Shown: positions 12,105 to 24,799 of the stretch, piece after piece | How positions within the stretch are numbered: the stretch's first letter is position 1 | Layout of the letters: the number at the start of each line of letters is the position of its first letter | NCBI GenBank assembly: GCA_963995525.1 | Contig: OZ023209.1 | Location: 68,231,347-68,295,346, forward strand | Length of the DNA stretch: 64,000 bases | DNA from: Escarpia spicata | Lineage: Eukaryota; Annelida; Polychaeta; Sabellida; Siboglinidae | Direction of reading: 5' to 3' | Notes under the pieces: generated by a model | Databases searched by the model: none | What the model was told of the DNA's origin: nothing | Seen by the model: the letters and a program-made list of their open reading frames with translations, nothing else | Position numbers and translations under genes: made by a program

Positions 12105-12560
12105 GTCATTATTATTATGTTCTGATTTAATTGTTTCTCTAATCTGAAGTGTTTTACCGATAATAATAGTAATATTAACGACTAGCTATCCCGTTTAATC
12201 GCAGAAAATTTAAGTCAGTGTTCGGTTCATTTTTATTAATGTAATTGTTATAAAATTTTATGTTATTGATATTATTTATAATTGATCATTTATGGTTAAT
12301 ATTAATATTTTATCAGTATCAATCATTAATTATTATTAGTAGTAGTATCATTGTTATTATTATTATTATTAATCAATTATCATTGTCATTATCATTATCA
12401 TTATTATTTATTATGTATCATTATTATTATTTATTTATTATTATTGTTGTTACTGTTATTATTATTATTATTAACCATTTATTAATAATAATTGATTATT
12501 AACAATTTGTTATTAACATTTTATTATTAATAATTTATTGTTAATAATAATAATAATAAG
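12105..12560. repeat. TTA-rich microsatellite, left block
   Basis: Degenerate tta/att/ttat arrays. The L2 copy at 12540-13150 sits between this block and a second one, which suggests insertion into a pre-existing AT array. Confidence 0.8.
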
Positions 12561-13150
12561 ATAACTTCTATTGCGCCTAAATCCTTGGAAAGCAAGCTCA
12601 GAGGCGCATCAAAACAAAAGGATTGGTCAATCTCAAAATCCATAAGTAGTTTTCTAGTTGTCAACAGATGGGTCAAGGCGCTAGGGAGCTACGGTGGATA
12701 AGCAAGGTTGTAAAGATACGTTTTTAAATGACGACGGAATTTTGTAATATTTTCAACTGAACTAACACTAAGAGGGAGCATATTCCAAAGAGTTGGTGCA
12801 GCAACAGAAAAAGCCCAAGTTCCAATGTTAGTGTTGACTCTAGGAACAAAATGTAGGTCAGAACTAGATGATCGAAGCTGGATAGGTTTTCTTACAGGAG
12901 TAAGCAATGAATGCAAATAAGATGGTTGCTTATTGGACAGTGCCTGGTATGTAATGGTACAGATCTTAAATATTATACGATATCGTACAGGAAGCCAATG
13001 CAAAGACTTCAAAAGTGGTACAGAGCGAGAAAAACGAGGAGATCTTTTAACTACTCTTGCAAAACAATTTTGGACACGCTGAAGTTTTGGGATATCCTTG
13101 CTAGCGATATTATAAAGGAGGGAATTGCAATAGTCAAGTCTGCTGCTAAT
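12540..13150 (-). mobile_element. L2-clade LINE 3' end, family A copy 1
   Basis: On the minus strand: DYCNSLLYNIASKDI-like start, RVQNCFARVVKRSPRFSR, LKSLHWLPVRYRIIFKI, AAPTLWNMLPLSV, HLKTYLYNLAYPP then stop, followed by a 3' UTR ending in a gcgc..gcgcaatagaagttatc hairpin and a (TTA)n tail. This is the C-terminus of an L2-type reverse transcriptase. The 5' end is truncated. Copies of the same family lie at 41468-41697 and 44137-44641. Confidence 0.9.
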
Positions 13151-13615
13151 AATTTATTTTTATTAATGTATTATTAATCATGTATTATTAATAATGTATT
13201 ACTAATATTGTATTATTAATAATTTATTAATAATAATGTATTAATAATATTTTTTTATTAATCATTTATTATTAATCATTTATTATTGTTATTATTTTTA
13301 TTAATGTCATTGTTATTAAAGTTAATGTTATTTGGTACTGTTATTGTCATATTTGTTGTTGTTATAATTATTATTATTAATCATTTATAATTAATCATTG
13401 ATTATTATGATTGTTAATAATTTATTATTAATCATTGACTAGTATTATTGTTGTTATTAATAATTTATTATTATTAATTTATCTTTAATCATTTATTATT
13501 AACAATTCATGATTTATAATTTATTATTAATACTTGATTATTAATAATTTATTATTAATAATTCATTTTTATTAGTAGTAGTAATAGTAGTAGCAATAGT
13601 AGTAGTATTTAATAA
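13150..13615. repeat. TTA/ATT-rich microsatellite, right block
   Basis: Degenerate tta, attaa and ttattg repeats, like the block at 12105-12560. Confidence 0.8.
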
Positions 13616-14295
13616 TAAAGTCTTATATATCGCTGTATCCAGTCCTTAGTTCTGTTCAAACCGCTTTATAAAAAAAGTTCACAATTATTTGTCACTCATT
13701 TAGGCAATGAAAGCGATTTTAAAAAGGTGTTTCTTCAGCGTCGTCTTAAACAACGCAATAGTGTCAGACTGTCTGACTGATTGTGGCAGATTGTTTCAAA
13801 GTACAGGGGTCGCTTCGGAGAACGCACGGTCTCCGAAAGACTTGAGGCGTGTGGTTGGGACTGTCAGCAGACCAAAAGAATTTGATCGGAGGGGTCGTGT
13901 GGGCTGATATTCAACAAGAAGCTCAGAAAAGTATTGCGGTGCAAGACCGTAGAGTGCCTTGAAGGTAATCAGGATAATTTTTAACGTAATTCTTTCTTGG
14001 ACGGAAAGCCGATGGAGATATTTCAGGACTGTTGTTACGTGCTCGTGTTTCCTTCTTCATGTGATTAGACGAACAATCGTGTTCTGGATGCACTGCAGTC
14101 TACGAATCTGACACTTGTTAATTCCGGACAGCAGCGAATTACAACCATCCATTCTGGACGCTATAAATGAATAGATGATTTATTCGGCAGCTCCTGGCGT
14201 AAGAAATTTCATGATTTTACCCACATTTCGGATTTGCAGACCGGAACATCTACATATGACACTGACTTGTTGATCCATTTTTAGTCCAACATGGA
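13616..14295 (-). mobile_element. L2/CR1-type LINE 3' end, family B
   Basis: Minus strand frames give IRNVGKIMKFLTP, SRMDGCNSLLSGINK, RLQCIQNTIVRLIT, ITLKIILITFKALYGLAPQY, YQPTRPLRSNSFGLLTVP, FGDRAFSEATPVL and FKTTLKKHLF, separated by stops. This is the thumb and C-terminal part of an L2-like reverse transcriptase. The 5' end at about 14295 abuts the TTA tail of the next relic. Confidence 0.85.
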
Positions 14296-15290
14296 ACATA
14301 ATAATAATAATAATATACTTTATTTATACATTCATATCCATGAGTAGGAATCTGTTCAAGAGTGTTGACAACTAATAGCTACTAAAACGTACGTAATATA
14401 ATTAAATGTATAAAAAGACTAGAACTGCATTAAATAAAAAATGTACTAAACATATATAAGCTAAAAGTATCAAGACATACATAAAAGTAATAATAATAAA
14501 TAAATAAATAAATAGACAATAAAATATTAATGAATAAATTATTAAAAATAACAGGCTTGTTAAGCTAATTAAACGTATATAAAGGCTAGAACTACATTAA
14601 AATATAAAATGTACTAAAGAAACATAAACTAAAAATATCAAGACCTATATAACAGATAATAATAATAAATAAATAAATATACAATAAAATATTAATGAGT
14701 AAATAATAAAAATAATAAGCAAGTATAATAGTAAACAATAATAGTAATAATATGTGGACAGTGAGACATTAAAGCAAGCTTGAAATAATGAGCCTTAAGA
14801 TGCGCTTTAAATATGTCCATGCACTCGGTCAGACGCATATCCTCAGGGAGCGCGTTCCACAGAGTCGGCTCCTCGCGAGAGAATGAAGGCGGTCATATAT
14901 TTCGAGGTTGTGGTGTGGAATGGCTAGCAACGCGCCGTCGGTAGATCGTAGGGCGCGGCGCGGCACGGCACGTACGGCGTGATGAGCGACGCGAGGTACG
15001 TCGATCGTGGAGGGCGCTAAACACAATGACAAATAGCTTGTACTCAATGCGGTACTTCACGGGCAACATGGTCCCAAGATTTTTGATACATGTACTGGGA
15101 TCATTTGGCCATTTTTACAACGTCGATCTTCGTTATTTTAGGTATCTTTCTGCGCAGCGCCTCTGATCTCGTGAACAGAATTTCAGTTTTTTGACCATTT
15201 AATTGAAGTTTGTTTGCTGTCATCCAACCGTTGATGTCAGCAATGCATGTTTCTAGCTGAGATATGACAACAGATGTGTCGGAAGATCCC
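14296..15290 (-). mobile_element. L2-like LINE relic, internally deleted, family C
   Basis: On the minus strand, 15280-15150 reads VVISQLETCIADINGWMTAN, then KLQLNGQKTEILF (motif after the RT active site). 14880-14770 reads EEPTLWNALPEDMRLTE and DIFKAHLKAHYFKLAL (C-terminus). About 300 bases of thumb sequence between them are missing or unrecognisable. The 3' part (14780-14300) is an AAT-rich UTR ending in a (TTA)n tail. The three relics at 12540-15290 lie head to tail in the same orientation. Confidence 0.75.
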
Positions 15291-15299
15291 CGATGTAAA

Positions 15300-15715
15300 T
15301 GCAGATGATGATTATGGTACCGAAGTATGTGATGAAGATCAACATGTTGAGAATGTCGGTGATGTTGAAGGCGAAAATTATGAATATTATGATGATGATA
15401 AGGATAACAATAACAATGATGACTGTAACAATAATAATAATAATAATAACAACAATAACAATAATAGTAATAGTAATAATAACTAATTAATAATAATAAT
15501 AATAATAATAATAAATTATTAATGATATATTATTAATAACAATGATAATAAATGATTAATTATAATAATAATAGCAACAATAATAAATGGTTATTAATAA
15601 ATTATTGAAAGTAATGATTGAAAGTAACAAAATTATAACAATAATACATGATTAATAATAAACGATTAATAATAATAATAATAATTATTATTATTATTAT
15701 TGTTATAACTGGGAT
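15300..15715. repeat. GAT/AAT/AAC-rich simple sequence
   Basis: gatgatg-rich start, then aataataac arrays and a 40-bp (aat)(tta) palindromic block near 15670-15705. Poly-Asn frames here (15274-15490) are repeat artefacts. Confidence 0.8.
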
Positions 15716-15924
15716 ATGTATTTTATGTGTGACTTATATGTATTATGTGCATTAAACCACATGTTTTTATTCTGGGCATTGTGCAATAAAATACATGCCG
15801 ATCTTTCACCCACTACCCTGGTTTTCTTATTGTTTTCAGTAGTGTAGTCTTTGTTTATGTTATAGTGGGTTTGCTCTGGAACCAGCTGTCTATATAGCTG
15901 GTTTCCTTCTCACGGACACGATTA

Positions 15925-16150
15925 ATATTATTATTATAACAACAACAAAAATAGCAATAACATTACTAAATAACATTAACTTTAATAACACTAACATTAA
16001 TAATAATAATAACACAAATAATAATAATGCCAATGACATTAACTTTAATGACAATAACATTAGTAATAACAACCTCTTCGTCGTCATCCTCATATTGTGT
16101 GTGTGTGTGCTCGCGCTCGCGCGCGTGTGCGTGTGCGTGTGCTTTTGTAT
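15925..16150. repeat. AAC/AAT simple sequence followed by GT/GC microsatellite
   Basis: 15925-16080 is aac/aat/att-rich with two copies of a near-duplicate (cattaactttaat) module. 16097-16145 is (GT)6 followed by gctcgcgctcgcgcgcgtgt and further GT repeats, an alternating purine-pyrimidine tract. Confidence 0.8.
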
Positions 16151-16467
16151 GTGTAAACGTGCGTTTTTAATATTGCACACGTGGGGAAAACACCCAAGAA
16201 TTGGTTGGACAAAACACACATGGTCGGAAATACTATATTTGTCATATATGTGAATATGAACGAACCATAACTATATGAAATCAAAAGCTATTGTTTCGTG
16301 ACGCACCGAAGAAGCAACGTTCACAAACCTTTGCAACTACACAATGTACAAAACACTACCAAAGTTGACAGAAAGCTGTTAAAGCAATAGGTCAACAGTG
16401 TCACAACTGGACGAATACTGGAAATAGTGAATACCATGAAGCTTTAACTATCCCCAGTTCCGCTGTT

Positions 16468-17300
16468 TTAACCCATATTTGGAGGTGACATGAACTCAAA
16501 ACCAAAGATATAGCTGTCCAGTGTCTTGGTACGGCTGGATTTCGTACACCCTTGGAACTTCCAGAAACAATCTGAGCGACTTACACAACCTGCGAATGAT
16601 AACCTGCTCAGCTTCCACGCACTAACAGGAATATTCAACATCAGCCTATTGTGGTCAAGTGAAGACATCGAGCTTGCAAAATTTCCAGAACCAACCAGCT
16701 CCTTATCAAGGGAATTGGTCATGATCGGGAACTTGCATGGGCTGGATATGTTGTGTGTCACCTTTGTATGGCACTCGTTCGTGAGTAGTAAACCGTCAAT
16801 CCTGTCAGGGTCCAACTCTTTGGGTCTGACGATGCTACCCCACCCTCCACTCTACAACTTCATATTGCACAGGCTAATCACCATGCAACAATTTGGTTAC
16901 AGGCAGATTGTGAATATATAGCTATATCATATCATATCATATCATATCATATCGACACATGTACGAGGAAGAAGGAATCAGAATGCCTGTGTGAACGCTG
17001 CTATCTGCTTTAGTAGATGTATGTCGATGCCACTCAAAATACAGGGCTGCTCGGCGAACTGGCTCGATCGTTTTTTATAATGCCGATTATACCATTATGT
17101 GCTAGTAATTGGCTGAGTTGCCTGATCAGCAGGCACTTGGTTGAAGTGCCTTTAGGTTTTCTTTCCAACAAAGTATCCTATAATGAATTCTGCAAGAGCC
17201 TCTTGTGTTGTCTTCCCGGGGTGTTTCATATCTGCCAGAGAAACTGTTCTTCATCGGGAGGGCACAGCTTGTATGATCATAGATGGTTAGCCAATGTATA
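16468..17300 (-). pseudogene. Decayed ORF of unknown repeat-associated protein
   Basis: On the minus strand two stretches look like a broken coding region. 17280-17150 in one frame gives HPGKTTQEALAEFIIGYFVG then HFNQVPADQATQ. 16815-16468 is open for 115 codons (DRIDGLLLTNECHTK, MSSLDHNRLMLNI). A 31-bp (ATATC)n tract (16922-16952) lies between. From memory, the first stretch resembles long uncharacterised proteins that occur as repeats in invertebrate genomes; I cannot name a family. The antisense frame at 16526-16921 is probably a shadow. Confidence 0.35.
16922..16952 (+). repeat. (ATATC)n microsatellite, six copies
   Basis: Perfect atatc repeats. Confidence 0.95.
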
Positions 17301-17379
17301 ATTGTAGCGAAAGGTTCTATATAGTTGCCAATCTTCTCAGCCCTGATGATGTCCAGCATGACCTCCTTAGTTTCCACGT

Positions 17380-18160
17380 ATGTTAATCAGATCCTAAAAT
17401 TTGGATTCCTTCATGAGATATTGAATAGTCTCGTTCGTTAAAACATTTGACAGTTGGTCGACTGTGTTGCGAGTAAAGTTCTAATCTGCGATTGCTACCT
17501 CTCTTCTTCAACATCCTAACTACATTTTGGGCAAGTTCTTTTACTTTCACGTCATATTATTGATCAAATGCATATGTTGTAATACATAATATGTACATTG
17601 TATTAACAGGAATATATATGTATAAACAGGCTTATAAAGAATAATTGGGTGTATAAACAACTTTGGTGTACGCGATAAACACATTTGAGAAAAACACGTG
17701 TTTATATTAGATTATCCCATATATATATATGAGAAAATTAATCAAAGTTCAACACCTGATAACACAGAAAATACATTTACAAATCATAACATATTTGGTT
17801 TTATGCAACGGTGTGTACAAGGCGTCAATTAATAAACTTATTTTGACAAATGTTTGAGTTTGTGACCCTCAAATAACCTTCAAAACGAGGTTGGCATCCA
17901 CATACACCTATTTTCTTCTGCTATTAAAAAGATGTAATTAAAACTATAAAATCAATTGTTGGCTAACGTACTATATGCAGAAAGGCGTCATTAAAAAACT
18001 TAATCTTTTGACGTTGACCTTGTTTATCCTTCAATATCATATCTCGCTTTGACGAGGATAAATGGTTCTTTCACAAAGTATATGATACGTACATATAAAT
18101 GAAGTAGTTATAGGGCCATTGTAACTTTACTACTTTCGCGGTATTGCAAACAAGTCGAAT
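17380..18160. other. AT-rich flank of the 93-bp satellite
   Basis: No gene was seen. 18008-18060 contains gacgttgaccttgttta and tcgctttgacgagg, diverged matches to the 93-bp unit that follows, suggesting the array grew out of this older sequence. Confidence 0.4.
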
Positions 18161-18165
18161 ATTCA

Positions 18166-20035
18166 TCATTTCACGGTGACCTTGTTTGATCTTAGCGCCA
18201 CTCGTACCATATCAGGTAACACCCCCGTGTAGTACCTCACTTTGACGGGCAGACAAATGTCTTTCACGGTGACCTTGTTTGATCTTAGCGCCACTCGTAC
18301 CATATCAGGTAACACCCCCGTGTAGTACCTCACTTTGACGGGCAGACAATTGTCTTTCACGGTGACCTTGTTTGATCTTAGCGCCACTCGTACCATATCA
18401 GGTAACACCCCCGTGCAGTACCTCACTTTGACGGGCAGACAATTGTCTTTCACGTTGACCTTGTTTGATCTTAGCGCCACTCGTACCATATCAGGTAACA
18501 CCCCCGTGTAGTACCTCACTTTGACGGGCAGACAATTGTCTTTCACGGTGACCTTGTTTGATCTTAGCGCCACTCGTACCATATCAGGTAACACCCCCGT
18601 GTAGTACCTCACTTTGACGGGCAGACAATTGTCTTTCACGTTGACCTTGTTTGATCTTAGCGCCACTCGTACCATATCAGGTAACACCCCCGTGTAGTAC
18701 CTCACTTTGACGGGCAGACAAATGTCTTTCACGGTGACCTTGTTTGATCTTAGCGCCACTCGTACCATATCAGGTAACACCCCCGTGTAGTACCTCACTT
18801 TGACGGGCAGACAATTGTCTTTCACGGTGACCTTGTTTGATCTTAGCGCCACTCGTACCATATCAGGTAACACCCCCGTGCAGTACCTCACTTTGACGGG
18901 CAGACAATTGTCTTTCACGTTGACCTTGTTTTATCTTAGCGCCACTCGTACCAAATCAGGTAACACCCCCGTGTAGTACCTCACTTTGACGGGTAGACAA
19001 TTGTCTTTCACGGTGACCTTGTTTGATCTTAGCGCCACTCGTACCATATCAGGTAACACCCCCGTGTAGTACCTCACTTTGACGGGCAGACAATTGTCTT
19101 TCACGTTGACCTTGTTTGATCTTAGCGCCACTCGTACCATATCAGGTAACACCCCCGTGTAGTACCTCACTTTGACGGGCAGACAATTGTCTTTCACGGT
19201 GACCTTGTTTGATCTTAGCGCCACTCGTACCATATCAGGTAACACCTCCGTGTAGTACCTCACTTTGACGGGCAGACAATTGTCTTTCACGTTGACCTTG
19301 TTTGATCTTAGCGCCACTCGTACCATATCAGGTAACACCCCCGTGTAGTACCTCACTTTGACGGGCAGACAATTGTCTTTCACGGTGACCTTGTTTGATC
19401 TTAGCGCCACTCGTACCATATCAGGTAACACCCCCGTGCAGTACCTCACTTTGACGGGCAGACAATTGTCTTTCACGTTGACCTTGTTTGATCTTAGCGC
19501 CATTCGTACCATATCAGGTAACACCCCCGTGTAGTACCTCACTTTGACGGGCAGACAATTGTCTTTCACGTTGAACTTGTTTGATCTTAGCGCCACTCGT
19601 ACCATATCAGGTAACACCCCCGTGTAGTACCTCACTTTGACGGGCAGACAATTGTCTTTCACGGTGACCTTGTTTGATCTTAGCGCCACTCGTACCATAT
19701 CAGGTAACACCCCCGTGCAGTACCTCACTTTGACGGGCAGACAATTGTCTTTCACGTTGACCTTGTTTGATCTTAGCGCCACTCGTACCATATCAGGTAA
19801 CATCCCCGTGTAGTACCTCACTTTGACGGGCAGACAATTGTCTTTCACGTTGACCTTGTTTGATCTTAGCGCCACTCGTACCATATCAGGTAACACCCCC
19901 GTGTAGTACCTCACTTTGACGGGCAGACAATTGTCTTTCACGGTGACCTTGTTTGATCTTAGCGCCACTCGTACCATATCAGGTAACACCCCCGTGTAGT
20001 ACCTCACTTTGACGGGCAGACAATTGTCTTTCTAA
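18166..20035 (-). repeat. 93-bp satellite, 20 copies, open frame of 31-residue repeats
   Basis: Twenty copies of a 93-bp unit. On the minus strand one frame is open through all copies except a single TAA at about 18930 (aga-taa-aac for aga-tca-aac). The unit encodes 31 residues including DNCLPVKVRYYTG and LPDMVRVALRSNK. No clear start or splice context exists outside the array. Differences between copies are mostly replacement changes (T/N, Y/C, N/I, G/E, M/L, V/M) with very few silent ones, which argues against selection on a protein. I treat it as a satellite whose frame survives because 93 is divisible by three. A diverged unit lies just outside at 20139-20160. Confidence 0.93.
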
Positions 20036-20434
20036 ACATGTATCACTTGGCCATATTTTGTTTAAGTAAAATAGATGTGCGACCATTGAAATGTTAAGAC
20101 GATTGCGGAAGCGCACAATTTCGAAAATTCATAACTTGAGGGTGACCTTGTTTGATCTTGGATTCACGCTTATTGAACCACTTGGCAGCGCTACGACATA
20201 CCTCTTTCGGACGGGGAGGTATCGAATTTTCATACGATATAACACTTGGTTGTGTGGGGGAATTAAAATCGACCCGAAAGGTGGTTCTACCTGTCAATAA
20301 TGAGGAAAATCCCATGAAATAGTTAGGGCTGATGTATTACAATAGCCATTCTTCACTGTCTGATCTCTATGTATTAGATATTACAAAATCCAACTCAAAG
20401 CTGGGCATGATAACATAAAGGCAGACGATTTATG

Positions 20435-21015
<581 letters not shown>

Positions 21016-21199
21016 ATCAAACTTCCCTCTCTCACACTGGACATGTTGACGTTCTTTGAAGGGAACCTATGCACACAGTCCTCAGTGATAACTAGTATAC
21101 TATGACATTGGACAGAGGGTCGGTATTGGTTTTATGAACCGACATCTCTGAATTTGCATAATAGAACTTCGTCTTATTTTTTCGTTTTCAAAACAACAT

Positions 21200-21575
21200 A
21201 CCCCTATCCATTCGCCAGGCTCCATCGACTGATGTATTTAAAAGACTTGTCTTGTCTTGTTTTGTAAAGCTTTTTATTAGAGTTTTAATTATTTATGATA
21301 TTTTATATAAAACACCTGTATTGTTCATAGATAGTTCTGTATGTGTTTATTGTAGAGTTACTTTATTTATGTATACTTTATTTACTTATTTATATACCTT
21401 AGACATCTAGTTTTAATTTTCCATAGTTTTATTTATGTAGATATGTACTAGTTTTTATGGTTTGAGTTTTTTAATATGTATATATATGTATTGCTTCAAT
21501 GAATTTGTACAGCGCCTTTGAGCAGTTTATGCTGAAAACGGCTCTATATAAATGTGCATTTATTATTATTATATT
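21200..21575 (+). mobile_element. Probable LINE 3' UTR and tail
   Basis: 21505-21572 reads tttgtacagcgcctttgagc, then aacggctctatataaatgtg and an ATT-repeat tail. This layout (gcgcc..ctatataaat plus a trinucleotide tail) is typical of CR1/L2 3' ends and is seen in other elements here. No coding part was recognised upstream. Confidence 0.45.
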
Positions 21576-21643
21576 ATTTTCATGATTAGCAATTTCGTTA
21601 TCGGCATTTTTAATGTAGTCAATCAGTCAGACTGTGGTTCCAG

Positions 21644-21716
21644 CAGGAAGGTATAAATCTTGCTCAAACATACTTCCAACAAAGAAGTATGTTTGAGCAA
21701 GATTTATATCTTCCTG
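21644..21716. other. 33-bp near-perfect hairpin with 7-base loop
   Basis: caggaaggtataaatcttgc continuing to 21676 pairs with 21684-21716. 32 of 33 positions are complementary, and the single exception would be a G-U pair in RNA. The loop is caacaaa. It lies directly before the second 49-bp minisatellite. It could be a small-RNA precursor, an inverted-duplication scar or a MITE end. Confidence 0.9.
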
Positions 21717-22206
21717 TAGCATCAAGTAGTGTCATCGAGGTTGATGTGTGTCGCCGCCGTGAGACAACGTCAAGGAGCGTAATCGAAGTTGATGTGTGTC
21801 GCCGCCGTGATGACAGCGTCAAGTAGCGTCATCTAGGTTGATGTGTTTCGCCGCCGTGATGACAACGTCAAGTAGCGTCATCGAGGTTGTTGAGTGTCGC
21901 CGCCGTCATAACAGCGTCAAATAGCGTCATCGAGGTTGATGTGTGTCGCCGCCGTCATAACAACGTCAAGTAGCGTCATCGAGGTTGTTGTGTGTCGCCG
22001 CCGTCATAACAGCGACAAGTAGCGTCATCGAGGTTGTTGTGTGTCGCCGCCGTCATAATAGCGTCAAGTAGCGTCATCGAGGTTGTTGTTTGTCGCCGCC
22101 GTCATAACAGCGACAAGTAGCGTCATCGAGGTTGTTGTGTGTCGCCGCCGTCATAACAGCGTCAAGTAGCGTCATCGAGGTTGTTGTGTGTCGCCGCCGT
22201 CAATTG
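21717..22206 (+). repeat. 49-bp minisatellite, about 10 copies
   Basis: The unit begins gtagcgtcatcgaggttgtt and continues gtgtgtcgccgccgtcataa then cagcgtcaa. It is GC-richer than its surroundings. Unrelated in sequence to the 49-bp array at 6222-7207. Confidence 0.95.
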
Positions 22207-23780
22207 TTGGCAGTCACCCTGGGACAGGGGCAATTAGCTGCGGTAGCCAAACTTGGCAGATGAATAATCGATCAACTCAACTCTAATTACATTAGCAGAA
22301 GCAGGCATGACGAAGAGTGCCGTTTTCATGTCCCTTTTTTCTGTACTACTGACAGTCTGATCAATGGCTATGTGTTCGATGAGATAATCAACATCGCGTG
22401 TATGGGGAAGGATGGAAAGTCGAAATCTCCGAATGTGAACCAAAATTAGTACCCAAGTCTGTAGCAACATAGTTGACAAACAATACGCTGGCACCCTGTG
22501 TACTTCCTTCAAACCCAATTTATCACGACATTGTTGACAAATGTTATACACGCTGGAATTTTGATGCGTTGCTTTCTGCCAGATCTGTCGGCCGATGAAG
22601 TCTACGGAATAATTCAGCCATGAGTTTTCCCAGGGAATATTGTCCGGGGAATATTGGCGGGCTGTGTTATTCGAGGTACTTGATTTGGGTATAGCCGGAA
22701 TACATTGTCTGGGATAGAATCATGTTAGAATGACGACAGCCCCCAATGTTGAAAGAGGGTGGCTTAGCCCCCAATTTTAGGAGGGTTTTTATATTAAAAA
22801 TTGAGTTATCACCATGCCAGTTGGCAATTCAGAGTAAACTTTGACAAACTTTGAATAATGAGAATAAAATATGGCAATTTTGGTGGAACAAAACCCTTAA
22901 CCCTTGTTTTTAATGGCAAAACTGAGAACGTACTAGCAAAAAACGTTCGGCTTCGAATGTCATGTCCGTCATCACGGGAGTGTTGACTAAGAAACACGTT
23001 CCAGAAGAGACATCTTCCAGACGAGAAGTCTTCTTCCAATATCAGGTCTGGCAGTGTGGGAAATGGTGAATGACAGTCAATGCAAACATAGTTATTTAGA
23101 ACGTCACAGCAGACAAATTCCAACAACATTCTCCTACCTTCCTTCTTCCGGTGTAATATCTGACTGGGATGCGACAGCGGAGTGCAGAAATAAAGCTCCG
23201 GGCTCAGCCCCCTCAATATAAATTTCGTTCCGAAGCTTCGAAAAGATATCGATCGTGTGTCGTATAAATTTGTTTAGCGTCTCACTGCTGGTCGGGCATG
23301 AATGTATACGTATGCGCCGCAAGTGCAAGATGGTTAGAGAAGACGAGTTGTCGGCGTGGAATTATTGATTTGTTAATTGTAATAATGATGTGTGGATTAA
23401 CGACGCGCTGAATGTGTTTAACGGCGTACTGATTGCAGGATGTTAGGACATTGTCGCCCTGCGGCGATCCGTACAGGGCACATGATACACTAATAACGAA
23501 ATATTGATTTAGTAATTGTAATAAATATTTGTGGAGTAAACGTAATGAGGAGATGCTAGGTCAGGTAGGTCAGATATGACACACAAATTGACATAATGGA
23601 CGTTCGTTTTTCGCATTTTACTTACATGTCTATCGAAAGATTGCGGCATAGGGCTAGCGGTACGTATTAAGAGACAGGGTAAGTAACATCATTAAGAACA
23701 CAGTAAAACGTACACATACCTAAACGTAGCATGTTGGTTATTGTTATATCGCACATACCCCACCACCTATTACTCGACTG
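22207..23780. other. Unrecognised region with two minus-strand open frames
   Basis: Frames at 22551-22234 (105 codons; FRLSILPHTRDVDYLIEHIA) and 23216-22809 (135 codons) are longer than most random frames here but match no family I can name. No convincing splice or start context was found. The rest is plain. Confidence 0.3.
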
Positions 23781-23789
23781 CACTAACAA

Positions 23790-24190
23790 AAAGACATCCG
23801 TCATAGGAAATGAATTAATGCGTTATGGATTAATGCACATATGGACTTCATGGGTGCATGTTTGTTAAGTAATGGATTGAGTACTTGACAGTACTGTTTA
23901 TATAACTCAGACAAATGTTCTTTTGGATGTGTGACAATGTCAGATTTAAGGATATCAACCATTAAAGCTGTAATGTCAATTATGTGAATGGCTCTGAAAG
24001 ACACATTGTGTTTCGACACTAATGGAGTTATAGAAACGTTAGCTTTAGCAATGACAGTATGGTGATCTGATAACCCATCTGAAACAGTAGGTATTTGGAT
24101 ATTATCACAACTTGAAAGCGTTATCAAGAAGTCAAGCCAATGGCTACGTATAAATTATGTTGTTTCAAATGAGAGGATGCCAGAATATCA
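23790..24190 (-). mobile_element. LINE endonuclease C-terminal fragment
   Basis: On the minus strand: TFNDILASSHLKQHN, then after a frameshift DNIQIPTVSDGLSDHHTVI (the terminal SDHxxV motif of APE-type LINE endonucleases) and SFRAIHIIDITALMVDILKS (start of the linker). It is cut on both sides. Neither the RT nor the N-terminus is present. Confidence 0.75.
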
Positions 24191-24790
24191 TTAAACGTAG
24201 TTGTAGTTGTAGAAGGTACATATATATATGACTGGCTAAGTGAATTTTAATAAATATAAATTCTTCTCCCTCCCTTATCAGGCCTGTAAATAACAAATTA
24301 GTGACCGGAGTTGGCCCCGGTTCAACGTGTTCTAATTAAATAAATTAAGCTTATTACTTACTTTTTCCCTATGTTGTAATGTCATTCAACTTAAAACATC
24401 ACGTAACTAGAGTCACCCTGTGAAGGAGATGTGTCGCCCCTGCCTGAAGCATTCATTTAGTAGACCGCAGGTCACTGGGTCTTTGCAGGAGCTAACCTAG
24501 GTATCAACCAAATAAAACATAGCGGTGGTTACAAGGCAAACTGATCTGTCACTTGACTCTGAGCTGAAGTCCTAACGTAATAGTACCTTCATAAGTTCTA
24601 GGTTCCACCAAAACCTACAAATGTCAATTGAGTCATCGTCAGCGGAGTCACAAAACATCGTGTGAAGTATGCATCACGCTATTGATACAATAGCTTATCT
24701 ACACGTTTTAATAACAATTTTTTGTCCTCACCAAATTTATTTGTTGACAATGTCAAGATATGAAAAACACTAGAGAGAAGAAGTGATCAC
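24191..24790. other. No gene seen
   Basis: Unique, AT-rich sequence between two LINE relics. Nothing could be assigned. Confidence 0.3.
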
Positions 24791-24799
24791 AACCAGATA

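Noticed and set aside
16526..16921. 131-codon plus-strand gene
   Set aside because: It lies opposite the minus-strand open segment; neither codon bias nor similarity favours plus.
18931..20007. 358-codon and 250-codon frames as a repeat protein gene
   Set aside because: Unit length divisible by three explains the open frame. Changes between units are mostly replacement, no ATG start context exists, and a stop splits it.
22234..22551. PLP-enzyme-like C-terminus (FRLSILPHTRDVDYLIEHIA)
   Set aside because: The resemblance rests on a few residues, and no further motif of any such enzyme was found nearby.
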